Assembly (NCBI GenBank): GCA_947177165.1
Contig: CAMWTP010000013.1
Coordinates: 1-64,000, forward strand
DNA length: 64,000 nucleotides
Origin: an uncultured Lachnospiraceae bacterium
GTDB lineage: Bacteria > Bacillota > Clostridia > Lachnospirales > Lachnospiraceae
Direction: 5' to 3'
This document shows positions 34,243 to 43,920 of the stretch, one piece after another (the stretch's first letter is position 1; every line of letters begins with the position of its first letter). Under the pieces are notes generated by a model. The model did not search any database, had not been told where the DNA came from, and saw only the letters and a program-made list of their open reading frames with translations. Both the position numbers and the translations under genes were made by a program.

Positions 34243-35655
34243 TTATACCCCCAAAGCCTCAAAAACACTGATAAAAAATCCGTCTGAATCATGTACTCCC
34301 GGCAGCAGCTGCAGATAGCCTGCGCTCGTCGTACCTGTATGTAAGCACTCCGGCAGTGTCCTGTCAAGCGGCACCGGTCGCAGTCTCATCTCATCCCTGA
34401 GCCATGTAAAATGTCTCTCGTTCTCGTCCCGATTGATCGTACAGGTACAAAAAAGCAGTCTGCCTCCCGGCTTCAGATACGATACCGCCATCGCAAGAAT
34501 CTGTCTCTGCAGTACTGCAATCTCCTGAACGGACTCCGGCGAGACACGATATTTGATATCGCGCTTCTTCCCGATCACGCCAAGTCCCGAGCACGGTACA
34601 TCGGCAATCACGATATCCGCTGTGCCCACAAACGTCTCATCTCTTTGCAAGGCATCGCCAACCTCAGCCGATACTTTTTTTAAGCCGCATCTGCCAAAGT
34701 TCTCCCGCATCACTCCGACCTTGTTTGCGGACACATCCCTCGATATGACTGCGTAATGCACATCACACTTTTCGAGCAGATCTGCCGCAAGCATCGACTT
34801 TCCGCCCGGCGCCGCACAGAGATCAAGCACCCGCACCGCCTTCTGTCCGTCCCTGAATCCCATGCGGTCAACATAGTCCTCAATGCCAGCTGCCGCGACT
34901 GCGAGCATGGAACTGACATCCTGCACGACAAAAGCACCGTTCTCATAATACGGCAGCCTTGTGAGATCATCTGTTCCCGACACTATGTATGCAAAAGGCA
35001 GATAAGAATGTTGCTCCATCGTTCCGCCCTGCGCTGCAAGCGCCTTCTGCACAGCACTCACAGCCGTCTCCATATCAATTCCTGTGATCTTTGGCACATC
35101 CCGAAAGCGAACTGTCACCGGATGCTCCTTCAGAAGCCCTGCAAGCACGGTCTCTGTCGTCTCCGCCCCGAGCTGCGCCGTCCACAGATCGACAATCCAC
35201 TCTGGCATGGAATACTTCACAGACAGGCTCGTGTACACAATATCGCCTTTGCTGCGCGCAATATTTCGGAGCACTCCGTTCACAAAACCTTTCAGCGCGG
35301 CAAACCCTTTTTTCTGCGCAAGCTTCACCGCCTCATTGCAGGCTGCGGCATCAGGTACTGCGTCCATGTACAAAATCTGATACGCACCCATGCGCATAAT
35401 GGCGCGTATCGGCTTCTTCATTTTGGCCGTCCTCACCTTAGAGTACTGGTCAATCACATAATCCAGCTCAATCTGCCGCTCCAGGGTTCCCTCATAGAGC
35501 CGCTTGATAAATGACTTCTCCTGCTGCGGGAGATAATTGTACTTATTCAGCACATCCCGCACAATCATGTGGGAATATGCATTTTCTGTCAGAAGCATCT
35601 CCAGCACAAGCATGCGCTGGTTCACACTCTGCATCTTATTCTGATTCTGAGCCAT
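34243..35655 (-). CDS. rsmB: 16S rRNA (cytosine-967-C5) methyltransferase RsmB
   Basis: 470 residues. The N-terminal NusB-like domain (LVLEMLLTENAYS, FIKRLYEGTLERQIELDYVI) precedes a Rossmann methyltransferase domain with DLCAAPGGKS (motif I), DVPCSGLGV with one catalytic Cys, and FCTCTINRDENE with the second. It methylates C967 of 16S rRNA. RBS AAGGAG. It is between the YugP-like gene and rlmN. Confidence 0.97.
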   Translation of the reverse strand: MAQNQNKMQSVNQRMLVLEMLLTENAYSHMIVRDVLNKYNYLPQQEKSFIKRLYEGTLERQIELDYVIDQYSKVRTAKMKKPIRAIMRMGAYQILYMDAVPDAAACNEAVKLAQKKGFAALKGFVNGVLRNIARSKGDIVYTSLSVKYSMPEWIVDLWTAQLGAETTETVLAGLLKEHPVTVRFRDVPKITGIDMETAVSAVQKALAAQGGTMEQHSYLPFAYIVSGTDDLTRLPYYENGAFVVQDVSSMLAVAAAGIEDYVDRMGFRDGQKAVRVLDLCAAPGGKSMLAADLLEKCDVHYAVISRDVSANKVGVMRENFGRCGLKKVSAEVGDALQRDETFVGTADIVIADVPCSGLGVIGKKRDIKYRVSPESVQEIAVLQRQILAMAVSYLKPGGRLLFCTCTINRDENERHFTWLRDEMRLRPVPLDRTLPECLHTGTTSAGYLQLLPGVHDSDGFFISVFEALGV

Positions 35656-35674
35656 CGCTGTTTTCCAATCTCCT

Positions 35675-36376
35675 TTAGTCGTTCCGTCTGCCAGACAGCA
35701 TCACAAGCCGCAAAAGCTGTAAGACAGATGCCGCCGCTGCTGCCACATACGTGTATGCCGCTGCCCTCAGCACCTTCGCGCTCTTGCGGCGCTCATCGCC
35801 CGTCACGATACCGTACTGCTCGATGCAGACCAGTGCTCTTCTGGAAGCGTCAAACTCCACCGGAAGCGTCACGAGCTGAAAGAGTACCGCAAGAGAAAAC
35901 ACCCATATTCCAATGTTGATTAACAAGGAATTGCTGCCCAGTATCAAACCGAGAATTACGATTGGAATACCGATTCTTGAACCGATGTTTGCCGCCGGGA
36001 CAAGCGCTGTCCTGATATTGAGCGGCGCATACCCCTCATGGTGCTGCATGACATGTCCACACTCGTGCGCTGCCACGCCAATCGCAGCCACCGATGTGGA
36101 ATTGTATACACTGTCGGAGAGACGCACGACCTTCTTCGACGGATCGTAGTGGTCTGTCAGACTTCCCCGGATATGCTCCACCCGCACGTCATGAATCCCC
36201 TTGCTGCGCAGGATTGCCTCCGCTGTCTGCGCGCCTGTCATACCCGACATGCTCCTCACTCCCGCGTACTTGTTAAAGGTGGAATTGACCCTCGCGGACG
36301 CGATGATGCTGATCACCGCGCCAATCAATACCAACAGGTACGTGGGATCAAAATAATATCCATAATAAAACGGCAT
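35675..36376 (-). CDS. YugP-type membrane zinc metallopeptidase
   Basis: 233 residues, start behind AAAGGAG. Zinc motif AAHECGHVMQH (HExxH type), with membrane segments at both ends (YLLVLIGAVISIIASARV near the N-terminus, GIPIVILGLILG, and a C-terminal segment). It matches the YugP/Zn_peptidase_2 family, with unknown substrates. It is between fmt and rsmB, a position also seen in other Clostridia. Confidence 0.94.
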   Translation of the reverse strand: MPFYYGYYFDPTYLLVLIGAVISIIASARVNSTFNKYAGVRSMSGMTGAQTAEAILRSKGIHDVRVEHIRGSLTDHYDPSKKVVRLSDSVYNSTSVAAIGVAAHECGHVMQHHEGYAPLNIRTALVPAANIGSRIGIPIVILGLILGSNSLLINIGIWVFSLAVLFQLVTLPVEFDASRRALVCIEQYGIVTGDERRKSAKVLRAAAYTYVAAAAASVLQLLRLVMLSGRRND

Positions 36377-36403
36377 AACGACAATCTCCTTTCTGATCAC
36401 AAA

Positions 36404-37339
36404 CTACCCCAGAAGCATTCCTTCCTTCCACGGATTGCCCAGCAGAAAACTCTTTGTATCCATGCGTTTTTTCCCTTCCAGCTGCAGCTCATATATCCTC
36501 AAAATCCCTTTTCCACAAGCCACATCAAAGAAATCCTTCGCAGCCGCGACAATCGTTCCGGGCTGCACCGCGTTTTCCGCATCTCCATCCATCGCATCGC
36601 TGCTCCAGATCTTGACACTTTTCCCCTGACAGAATGTATACGCGCTCGGCCACGGATTCAGCCCTCTGACAAGCCTCTCAATGCATACCGCATCCTGTGT
36701 CCAGTCAATCTTTCCCATCGATTTGTCCATCATTTTCACATGGCTTGCGAGACTTTCATCCTGTTTGATTGGCGTTATTTCCCCCTTCTCAATCAGGGAA
36801 AGCGTCTCCACAATGAGCTCTGCCCCCGCCTGTGCAAGCTTGTCAAAAAGAGTCTCTGCTGTCTCCTTATCATCTATGATAACCTTTTTCTGTGTAAGTA
36901 TGTCCCCTGTATCCACTCCCGCATCCATCTGCATGATCGTGACACCCGTCTCCCGCTCACCATCTATAATGCACTGGTTGATCGGCGCAGCCCCCCTGTA
37001 TTTTGGAAGCAGAGAGGCATGGATATTGATGCATCCAAATCTTGGCATCTCCAGTATCTGTCTTGACAAAATCTGTCCAAATGCCGCCACAACATAGACA
37101 TCCGCCGCATACTTTTTCAGCTCCCCGACCGCCTCCGGTGTCTTAATCCTGACCGGCTGAAACACAGGGATTCCATGTCTGACAGCGCACTCCTTTACCG
37201 GAGAACACTGCACCTGACCGCTCCTTCCCTTTGCCTTGTCGGGCTGCGTCACGACAGCGGTAATCTCATGCCCAGCCTTGATGAGCGCCTCGAGTGCGCC
37301 CACCGAGAAATCAGGCGTTCCCATATATACAACTTTCAT
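36404..37339 (-). CDS. fmt: Methionyl-tRNA formyltransferase
   Basis: 311 residues from MKVVYMGTPDFSVGALEAL, with GAGGGAG ribosome site. The active-site region SLLPKYRGAAPINQ and the downstream GVTIMQMDAGVDTGDIL are the hallmarks of the formyltransferase domain; the C-terminal OB fold is present. It formylates initiator Met-tRNA. Adjacent def removes that formyl group, and the pair is preceded by priA as in many Firmicutes. Confidence 0.98.
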   Translation of the reverse strand: MKVVYMGTPDFSVGALEALIKAGHEITAVVTQPDKAKGRSGQVQCSPVKECAVRHGIPVFQPVRIKTPEAVGELKKYAADVYVVAAFGQILSRQILEMPRFGCINIHASLLPKYRGAAPINQCIIDGERETGVTIMQMDAGVDTGDILTQKKVIIDDKETAETLFDKLAQAGAELIVETLSLIEKGEITPIKQDESLASHVKMMDKSMGKIDWTQDAVCIERLVRGLNPWPSAYTFCQGKSVKIWSSDAMDGDAENAVQPGTIVAAAKDFFDVACGKGILRIYELQLEGKKRMDTKSFLLGNPWKEGMLLG

Positions 37340-37383
37340 ATCAAACTCCCTCTCGTCCACTTCAGCGGACACTCAAATCAATT

Positions 37384-37866
37384 CTAACGATCCTCTTCCT
37401 CCGCCATTTCCACATCCATGAGCGGACCATCCACTTTTTCCACAAAAAGATGACCGTCAAGATGTTCAATCTCGTGAATCAGCGCTCTCGCAAGCAGCTC
37501 CTCACCCTCAACCTCAAACTCGTTCAACTCCTCATCCTGCGCGACGACTTTGACATAATTTGGTCTTGTCACGGAACCTGTTTTGCCGGGCACACTCAGG
37601 CACGCCTCGTTTCCTGTCTGCTCCCCGCTGACCTCCACGACGCGGGGGTTGATGAGCAGCAGCGGATCGTCCCCGGTCGTGTCGATCACGACAATTCGCT
37701 TTAACACGCCCACCTGCACCGCCGCAAGACCGACGCCGTTCGCCTCGTACATTGTCTCAAACATGTCGTCAATCAAATCCTGCACTCTCGGCGTGATCTC
37801 TTTCACTTCCTTTGAAATCTTATTTAAGACGGGATCTCCCATTTCTCTGATTGTTCTGATTGCCAT
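37384..37866 (-). CDS. def: Peptide deformylase
   Basis: 160 residues. Motif 1 GVGLAAVQVG (Gln changed context from the usual GxGLAAPQ), motif 2 EACLSVPG with the metal-binding Cys, motif 3 HEIEHLDG with HExxH. Motif 1 has Val in place of the common Pro, as in several Clostridia. It removes the N-formyl group from nascent proteins. It sits between priA and fmt. Confidence 0.97.
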   Translation of the reverse strand: MAIRTIREMGDPVLNKISKEVKEITPRVQDLIDDMFETMYEANGVGLAAVQVGVLKRIVVIDTTGDDPLLLINPRVVEVSGEQTGNEACLSVPGKTGSVTRPNYVKVVAQDEELNEFEVEGEELLARALIHEIEHLDGHLFVEKVDGPLMDVEMAEEEDR

Positions 37867-37908
37867 AATTTTATCCTTACCTTTCTATTATATTGTATCA
37901 TATTTTAT

Positions 37909-40182
37909 CTAATAATTATTCATCGGATCAAAGTCAAACTGCACAGAGTCCGCAATCCACTGTCTTGCGTGGATTATCTGCTCCAGCGCGTCTTTGATCC
38001 CGGTCAGCACCTGATAATCCCTGTGCTTGACATAAAAAATGTATCGGTAGACATCGCTGATCTTACCGATGAACGCTTCTGTCGGTCCGATGATAACCGG
38101 CCTGTCGTCCCCAGACTGCCTCCTGGCCTGTTCCGCAAGCACACGCGCGTGCTCCGCACCAGTCAGCGCATCCTCAGCGAGCACGAGCACTGCCATCATA
38201 TGGGCCACTGGCGGATACATCATCAGATCGCGGTAGGAGATTTCCTCCTCGTAAAATCCCTCATAGTCCTGATTGGCAGCGTGGACAACCGCGTAATGTT
38301 CCGGCTGATAGGTCTGTATGACGACCTCGCCCGGCAGTGCGCTTCTGCCGGCTCTCCCGGCAGCCTGTGTAAGCAGCTGAAAAGTCCGCTCACCTGCCCT
38401 GTAATCACCGGCGTGCAGGGACATATCCGCCGCCAGAATCCCCACCAAAGTGACCCTGGCAAAATCATGCCCTTTCACGATCATCTGCGTGCCCACAAGG
38501 ATATCCGCATCCCCGTCTGCAAACTGCGACAAGATCCGTTCATAGCTGTCCTTATTCTTCGTCGTATCCGCATCCATCCGAAGCACACGCGCCGTCGGAA
38601 ACTCTTTGTGCAAAAGCTCCTCGATCTGCTGTGTCCCCGCCCTGAAACCCAGAATATATTTCGAACCGCACTTCGGACAGCTCGCAACCCCAGGCATCTC
38701 ATAGCCGCAGTAATGGCAGACTAACCTGCTTGTTTTCCGATAGCGGTCTGTATGTTCGGAGAGCGAGACATCGCAGTGCGGACATTTCATGACATGCCCG
38801 CACGACCGGCACGACACAAAACCGGCATAGCCCCTGCGGTTGATAAAGAGCATTGTCTGCTCACCCTTTTTCAGCCGGTCATCGATCAGGCTGTAAAGTC
38901 TTCTGCTGAATATCGAGCGGTTGCCGCTTTTGAGCTCACTCCGCAGGTCTTCCACATACACCTTGGGAAGCTGGCCGCCTGCAAGCCTTTCCTTCAATGC
39001 AAACATCCTGATCCCGCCCTTTTTTGCCCTGTAATAGGACTCTATCGACGGCGTTGCCGATCCCAGCACCAGACTGGCATCCTTCATGCGGCAGAGCTCG
39101 CCCGCCACCTCTCTTGCATGGTATTTGGGCATGCTCTCGCTCTTGTAGCTGCCCTCATGCTCCTCGTCCATGATCACAAGCCCCAGTCGCTCAAACGGTG
39201 CAAACAGTGCGGAGCGCGGACCGATCATAATGTCGATGTCACCCCTTGCCGCGCGCTCATACTGGTCGGAGCGCTCCCCCGCTGAGAGCCGCGAGTTCAT
39301 CACCGACACCCTGTCGCCAAAACGCTGGTAAAACCGCACAAGCGTCTGATACGTGAGTGCGATCTCCGGTATCAGCATAATCGCCTGCCGTCCCCCAGCG
39401 ATAATGCGCTCGATCAATTCCATATATACTTCCGTTTTCCCGCTGCCTGTCACGCCGTGTATCAGATAGGTCTGACGGACACCAGCGTCAAATTCAGCAG
39501 TAATACTGTCCACAATACGGCTCTGGCTCTCAGAAAGCTGCTTTTTCCCCTTTTTCTGCCATCCCGCCTGCACAGAAGCAGAAAGGTTTTCCGGCAGCGC
39601 ACTGCGATAGACATCTTCTGTCTGTACCTCGAGCAGCCCCGCTTTCTCAAGCGCCTGTATAGTCTGCGCCGTGACATTCAGCTTCCCTGTGACCAAAGTC
39701 TGCGGCAGCATTGGCTGCGCTGCAAGCTCCCGCATGAGTCTTGCCTTTGCACACTGGTGCTTTGCCTCAAACAGTTCCGCCTTCTGTGCTGCAGTGTCCG
39801 CATCCACTTTACAGACAATTGTCTTCCTGACAACCTGTCGAATCTTCTTTTTGACCGGAAGGACTGTCTTGAGCGCCGCAATCATGGTGGAGCCGTAATT
39901 ATCCTTGATCCACCACGCCAGTCTGATGGAATCGCCCTGTGCACTGATTCCATCCTTCACAATGGAGTCCACCGCTTTTAACTTCGACTCGTCGTAATCG
40001 ACTCTGTCCGTAATCTCCATCACATACCCTTTAATCCGCTTGTTTCCAAGTCCAAAGGGTATCATCACAGCCATTCCGACCGCGAGTTCTCCCAGCAGCG
40101 CATCCGGTATGCGGTACTGAAACGGTCTGTCAACCTTTTCATGCGATATATCCACAATAACATTCGCAAATCTGCCTGTCAT
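37909..40182 (-). CDS. priA: Primosomal protein N' (replication restart helicase PriA)
   Basis: 757 residues. The N-terminal DNA-binding domain precedes helicase motifs GVTGSGKTEVYMEL (Walker A), MDEEHEGSYK (DEEH box) and LTQAAGRAGR (motif VI region). Two pairs of zinc-binding cysteines lie in CRSCGHVMKCPHC and CHYCGYE...CPKCGSKYI. PriA reloads the replisome at stalled forks. It follows murE by 12 nt. Confidence 0.98.
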   Translation of the reverse strand: MTGRFANVIVDISHEKVDRPFQYRIPDALLGELAVGMAVMIPFGLGNKRIKGYVMEITDRVDYDESKLKAVDSIVKDGISAQGDSIRLAWWIKDNYGSTMIAALKTVLPVKKKIRQVVRKTIVCKVDADTAAQKAELFEAKHQCAKARLMRELAAQPMLPQTLVTGKLNVTAQTIQALEKAGLLEVQTEDVYRSALPENLSASVQAGWQKKGKKQLSESQSRIVDSITAEFDAGVRQTYLIHGVTGSGKTEVYMELIERIIAGGRQAIMLIPEIALTYQTLVRFYQRFGDRVSVMNSRLSAGERSDQYERAARGDIDIMIGPRSALFAPFERLGLVIMDEEHEGSYKSESMPKYHAREVAGELCRMKDASLVLGSATPSIESYYRAKKGGIRMFALKERLAGGQLPKVYVEDLRSELKSGNRSIFSRRLYSLIDDRLKKGEQTMLFINRRGYAGFVSCRSCGHVMKCPHCDVSLSEHTDRYRKTSRLVCHYCGYEMPGVASCPKCGSKYILGFRAGTQQIEELLHKEFPTARVLRMDADTTKNKDSYERILSQFADGDADILVGTQMIVKGHDFARVTLVGILAADMSLHAGDYRAGERTFQLLTQAAGRAGRSALPGEVVIQTYQPEHYAVVHAANQDYEGFYEEEISYRDLMMYPPVAHMMAVLVLAEDALTGAEHARVLAEQARRQSGDDRPVIIGPTEAFIGKISDVYRYIFYVKHRDYQVLTGIKDALEQIIHARQWIADSVQFDFDPMNNY

Positions 40183-40194
40183 AGTTTTGTTCCT

Positions 40195-41682
40195 TTATTC
40201 TGTCTCATTGTCACGATCAAGCTCTTCTAGTATTCCCTGTATCAGCACCCGCTCATCCATCGGATACTTCACACCCTTAATCTCCTGATAATCCTCATGT
40301 CCCTTTCCTGCAAGCACGATGATATCACCTTTTTGACCGTGCGTGATGGCATATCTGACCGCCTCCCTGCGGTCGCAGATCTCAATGTACGCGCCGTCCG
40401 TCCTGCCGATGCCGGCCTTGATATCCTCAATGATGTCCTGCGGCTCCTCAAAGCGCGGATTGTCCGATGTGATAATCGTAAAGTCCGCAAGCTTCCCGCT
40501 CACCTCACCCATCTCATAGCGCCTGAGCTTCGAGCGGTTCCCCCCGCAGCCAAAGAGACATACCAAACGGTTGGGATGATACTCCCTGAGCGTTGTGAGC
40601 AGACTTTCAAGCGCCATGGCATTGTGTGCATAATCGATCATCAGCGTGAAATCATCCGACACTTTTACCATCTCGATCCGACCCTTTACCTTTGCCCCCA
40701 GAAGCGCATTCCTGATATCTTCTGCCCTCACGCCGAAATGCCTGCAGATTGCGACAGCTGTCAGTGCATTATAGGCACTGAATTTGCCCGGAATATCTGT
40801 CTCGATCTCCAGATTAAGCAGTCCTGACACCTTAAAATCAATCCCCAGAAAGCCGGCGCCAGTCACAAGCTTCAGATCGCTCCCGCGCAGATCGGCATTC
40901 TCGTCAAAACCGTAGGTCTCCAACATGCAGGTATGCCCTTTCGTCACCTGCTGCCAGTGCTGGTCATCACAGTTGACAATCCCGACCCTGCACTGGCGAA
41001 ACAGCATCGCCTTGCACGAAAGATACTCCTCAAAGGACGCATGTTCATCAGGTCCGATGTGGTCTGGCTCGATATTGGTAAAAATGCCGTAATCAAAGAT
41101 AAATCCCTGCGTCCGGTGCATCTTAAAGCCCTGTGAGGATGCCTCCATCACGACCACCTGACAGCCTGCCTCCTTCATTTCTTTAAAATATTCCTGCAGC
41201 GTGAAGGACTCCGGCGTTGTGTTTGTCGCGGGAATTGCCTTATCTCCTATAATAATCTCGATCGTTCCGACAAGCCCGACCTTGTAGCCAGCCTGTTCCA
41301 ATATGTACTTGACAAAATATGCCGTCGTCGTCTTTCCCTTTGTCCCTGTCACACCGATGATTTTCATGCTTTCCGCCGGATTGCCAAAAAAGTTTGCCGA
41401 TATAAACGCCATCGCATATCTGGTGTCAGCAACCTGAATCACAGTGACATCCGCCCCATCTGGAAGCTCCACCTCATGACTGACTACCAGAACCGCCGCG
41501 CCCTTCTGCACGGCTTCCGCCGCCGCCGTGTGTCCGTCAAATTTAGCACCTTGTATACATATAAAAAGACAGCCCTCTGTAATCTTTCTGGAGTCATTTA
41601 CCACCTCAGATACCACAACATCTGTACTGCCTTTGATACACTCGTATTCAAAGCCCCTCAGTAAATCCCTGCACTGAAACAT
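40195..41682 (-). CDS. murE: UDP-MurNAc-L-Ala-D-Glu:meso-diaminopimelate ligase
   Basis: 495 residues from MFQCRDLLRGFEYEC. ATP site GVTGTKGKTTTAYFV; DSRK in the UDP-binding domain; carbamylated-lysine region; and the C-terminal DNPRFEEPQDI, whose DNPR motif predicts meso-DAP specificity. It adds the third residue of the peptidoglycan stem. The longer TTG-initiated reading (30 more residues) lacks family similarity. It is the first gene of the murE-priA-def-fmt series, with a predicted promoter about 240 nt upstream. Confidence 0.97.
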   Translation of the reverse strand: MFQCRDLLRGFEYECIKGSTDVVVSEVVNDSRKITEGCLFICIQGAKFDGHTAAAEAVQKGAAVLVVSHEVELPDGADVTVIQVADTRYAMAFISANFFGNPAESMKIIGVTGTKGKTTTAYFVKYILEQAGYKVGLVGTIEIIIGDKAIPATNTTPESFTLQEYFKEMKEAGCQVVVMEASSQGFKMHRTQGFIFDYGIFTNIEPDHIGPDEHASFEEYLSCKAMLFRQCRVGIVNCDDQHWQQVTKGHTCMLETYGFDENADLRGSDLKLVTGAGFLGIDFKVSGLLNLEIETDIPGKFSAYNALTAVAICRHFGVRAEDIRNALLGAKVKGRIEMVKVSDDFTLMIDYAHNAMALESLLTTLREYHPNRLVCLFGCGGNRSKLRRYEMGEVSGKLADFTIITSDNPRFEEPQDIIEDIKAGIGRTDGAYIEICDRREAVRYAITHGQKGDIIVLAGKGHEDYQEIKGVKYPMDERVLIQGILEELDRDNETE

Positions 41683-42028
41683 ATCTCTCACTCGCCCCTT
41701 TGTTCGCTTTTTCAATATTCCTACACTATCAATATATTCAAAATCCACAAACCCTATCCTAAAGAATACCATATCCCCTGCGTTTAATCAAGAAAAGCGT
41801 GCGCTGGATTATAAAATAAAAGTAGAGACAACGGAATCTGAACACAATAAGAGCCAGGGGACACCTGGCTCTTATCGTATATTTTCTTATGAGGGGGGAG
41901 ATAGTGAGTGTTTCAACTATCTGTATATTACTATACCCAACAAATGTGTCAAAAATGTGTTTAAATCATAAAAATAAGATTATTTTTCTTAACAAAAGAT
42001 AAAACCATCACAAAATCCATGTTTTCTT
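41683..42028 (-). other. 346-bp structured intergenic region between recJ and murE
   Basis: On the minus strand it holds, in order, a weak AT-rich hairpin after recJ (AAAAATAA 41970-41977 with TTATTTTT 41980-41987), a promoter (next entry), a C-rich stretch, and a perfect 12-bp hairpin ATAAGAGCCAGG/CCTGGCTCTTAT (41847-41858 with 41864-41875, 5-nt loop). The hairpin has no proper U-tract, so it may be part of a murE leader or a rough terminator. No gene is evident. Confidence 0.55.
41925..41952 (-). promoter_or_regulatory. Predicted promoter upstream of murE
   Basis: On the minus strand TTGACA (41947-41952), 16-nt spacer, TAATAT (41925-41930). It would give a leader of about 235 nt before murE, including the 12-bp hairpin. 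Confidence 0.5.
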
Positions 42029-43834
42029 TTACTGGTAATACTTCATGACCATCTGCAGGGATACATTTCCGCGGAACTCGTTCACATCAGGATAATACAC
42101 CACCGACAGCACAACCGGTTCTGTATGCATGGCGGCAGCCGCACCTGTATCCCTGCGGTATAGTCCGTCCAATGCCCTGGCGCCGTATTTTGCCGCTACA
42201 TACTCATGAAATCCCTCGATATCGCCAAAATAGATCAGCTCATACCTTCTGCCATCCTCATCCGCCACCGTATACTTCCCCACATTGCGGTTTGCGCCGA
42301 GCACCCTACCGCTGAGAAAACGGACGTTTTTCTGCGCAAACTGCGGTTTGGGATTGCCGTTTCCAAAAGGTTCAAGCCGCTCCAGCTCCGCGACAAAATC
42401 AAAATTTGCATATGCCATCGGCATCGGCACATCGATCAGCACCTTCTCCTGAAAGTCCTCTTCCGTGAGCTGGCAGTTCTCATTCAGACGGCGGCGGAAT
42501 TCCTCCACGTTCTCCTCCGCCAGGGACAGCCCCGCTGCCAGCTTGTGACCCCCATATTTTGTAAACAACTCCTTGCATTTTGTCATTTCATCATACATAT
42601 GAAAGGCCTCGATGGAACGTCCCGAACCTTTTACCCCCTCCTCCGCCTTCGTGAGCACAAAAGCTGGCTTGCAGTACTTCTCACGGATTCTGCCTGCTAT
42701 AATGCCCGCAAGGCTCTCATGCACCTCGGGCAGGTACACGACAAGCACGCTGTCCTTGCCAAGTCCATCGCTCTCAATCTGCGCAATTGCCGCATCCACA
42801 CCTTTCAGCGTGAGTTCCTTCCTGCTGTCATTCATAGCCTTCAAATCGCCCGCCAGCATCGCCGCCTGATCCATATCCGCCGCCTGAAAGAGCTCCAGTG
42901 CATTCACCGCTGTGTCCAGTCTTCCCGTGGCATTGAGACAGGGGCCGAGCACGAATCCGATCGTATACGGCCTGATGTGTGCAGGATCGATTCCCGTCGC
43001 CTGTATCAGTGCTTTCAAACCGATATTCCGCGTATTTGCCATCAGCTCCAGCCCGCTCTTCACGATAATGCGGTTCTCATCGCGCAGCTCCATCACGTCA
43101 CCGATCGTCGCAAACGCCGCAAACTCCAAAAGCTCCAGCCCAAGCTCCGACTCCATCACGTCCTGCCAGGTTCTGTGATCCTTCGCTGCAATTAGCGCCA
43201 GGACAAGCTTGTACGCCACAACAGCACCACAGATCTCCGGGAATGGATAATCGCAGTCCTCCTGTTTGGGATCTACGACTGCCGCCGCCTCTGGTACTTT
43301 ATACCGCCTCTTCCCGTCGATTTCATCATAGGGAACCTCGTGATGATCTGTCACAATCACTGTCATTCCCAGAGTATTGGCGAACGCAATCTGGTCATAA
43401 GCAGCAATGCCATTGTCACAGGTGAGCACCGTATCCGTCCCCGCATCGTGCGCCTCCTGTATCAGATGCTCATTTAATCCATATCCATCGCGAATTCTGT
43501 GCGGAATGGAAGTATCCACCTGCGCGCCGCACGCTGTAAGTCCTCTGTATAAAATATAGGTAGAACAGATCCCATCAATATCATAATCCCCTATAATGCG
43601 GATATGCTTCCCCTCCGAAACCTTCTGCAGCAAAAGCTCCACCGCCTTGTCCATATCCTTCAGAAGTGTCGGCGCATACAGATCCGCCCTCGTGCCATTC
43701 AGGAATTTATTGATGTCCTCGTCTCTCATCACATCTCTGTTCCTGATAATGCGGGCAAGCACCGGACTAATCTGATACTTTCTGGCAATCGCATCAAAAT
43801 CTGCCCGCTTTGCCGCTACCATCCATTTACTCAT
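42029..43834 (-). CDS. recJ: Single-stranded-DNA-specific exonuclease RecJ
   Basis: 601 residues. DHH phosphoesterase motifs: IIGDYDIDGICS, VLTCDNGIAAYDQI, VIVTDHHEVP; DHHA1 domain with KYGGHKLAAGLSL. The C-terminal OB-like region (RFLSGRVLGANRNVGKYTV) completes a RecJ-type protein, at the short end of the range and lacking long C-terminal extensions. It resects 5' ends in recombination and mismatch repair. RBS GGGGG before the ATG. It follows the thioesterase gene. Confidence 0.94.
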   Translation of the reverse strand: MSKWMVAAKRADFDAIARKYQISPVLARIIRNRDVMRDEDINKFLNGTRADLYAPTLLKDMDKAVELLLQKVSEGKHIRIIGDYDIDGICSTYILYRGLTACGAQVDTSIPHRIRDGYGLNEHLIQEAHDAGTDTVLTCDNGIAAYDQIAFANTLGMTVIVTDHHEVPYDEIDGKRRYKVPEAAAVVDPKQEDCDYPFPEICGAVVAYKLVLALIAAKDHRTWQDVMESELGLELLEFAAFATIGDVMELRDENRIIVKSGLELMANTRNIGLKALIQATGIDPAHIRPYTIGFVLGPCLNATGRLDTAVNALELFQAADMDQAAMLAGDLKAMNDSRKELTLKGVDAAIAQIESDGLGKDSVLVVYLPEVHESLAGIIAGRIREKYCKPAFVLTKAEEGVKGSGRSIEAFHMYDEMTKCKELFTKYGGHKLAAGLSLAEENVEEFRRRLNENCQLTEEDFQEKVLIDVPMPMAYANFDFVAELERLEPFGNGNPKPQFAQKNVRFLSGRVLGANRNVGKYTVADEDGRRYELIYFGDIEGFHEYVAAKYGARALDGLYRRDTGAAAAMHTEPVVLSVVYYPDVNEFRGNVSLQMVMKYYQ

Positions 43835-43920
43835 AATAATCCCCCATGCCGCTTTAGCGGCTCCATCAGATATGAAAAACGCTGTCCTTCGCGTTTTTCC
43901 TGTGTGAAACTTAATACTTC

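Noticed and set aside
41903-42001. Plus-strand GTG frame of 32 codons after a GAGGGGGGA stretch
   Set aside because: No promoter and no recognisable peptide; it sits in the recJ-murE gap opposite the predicted murE promoter.
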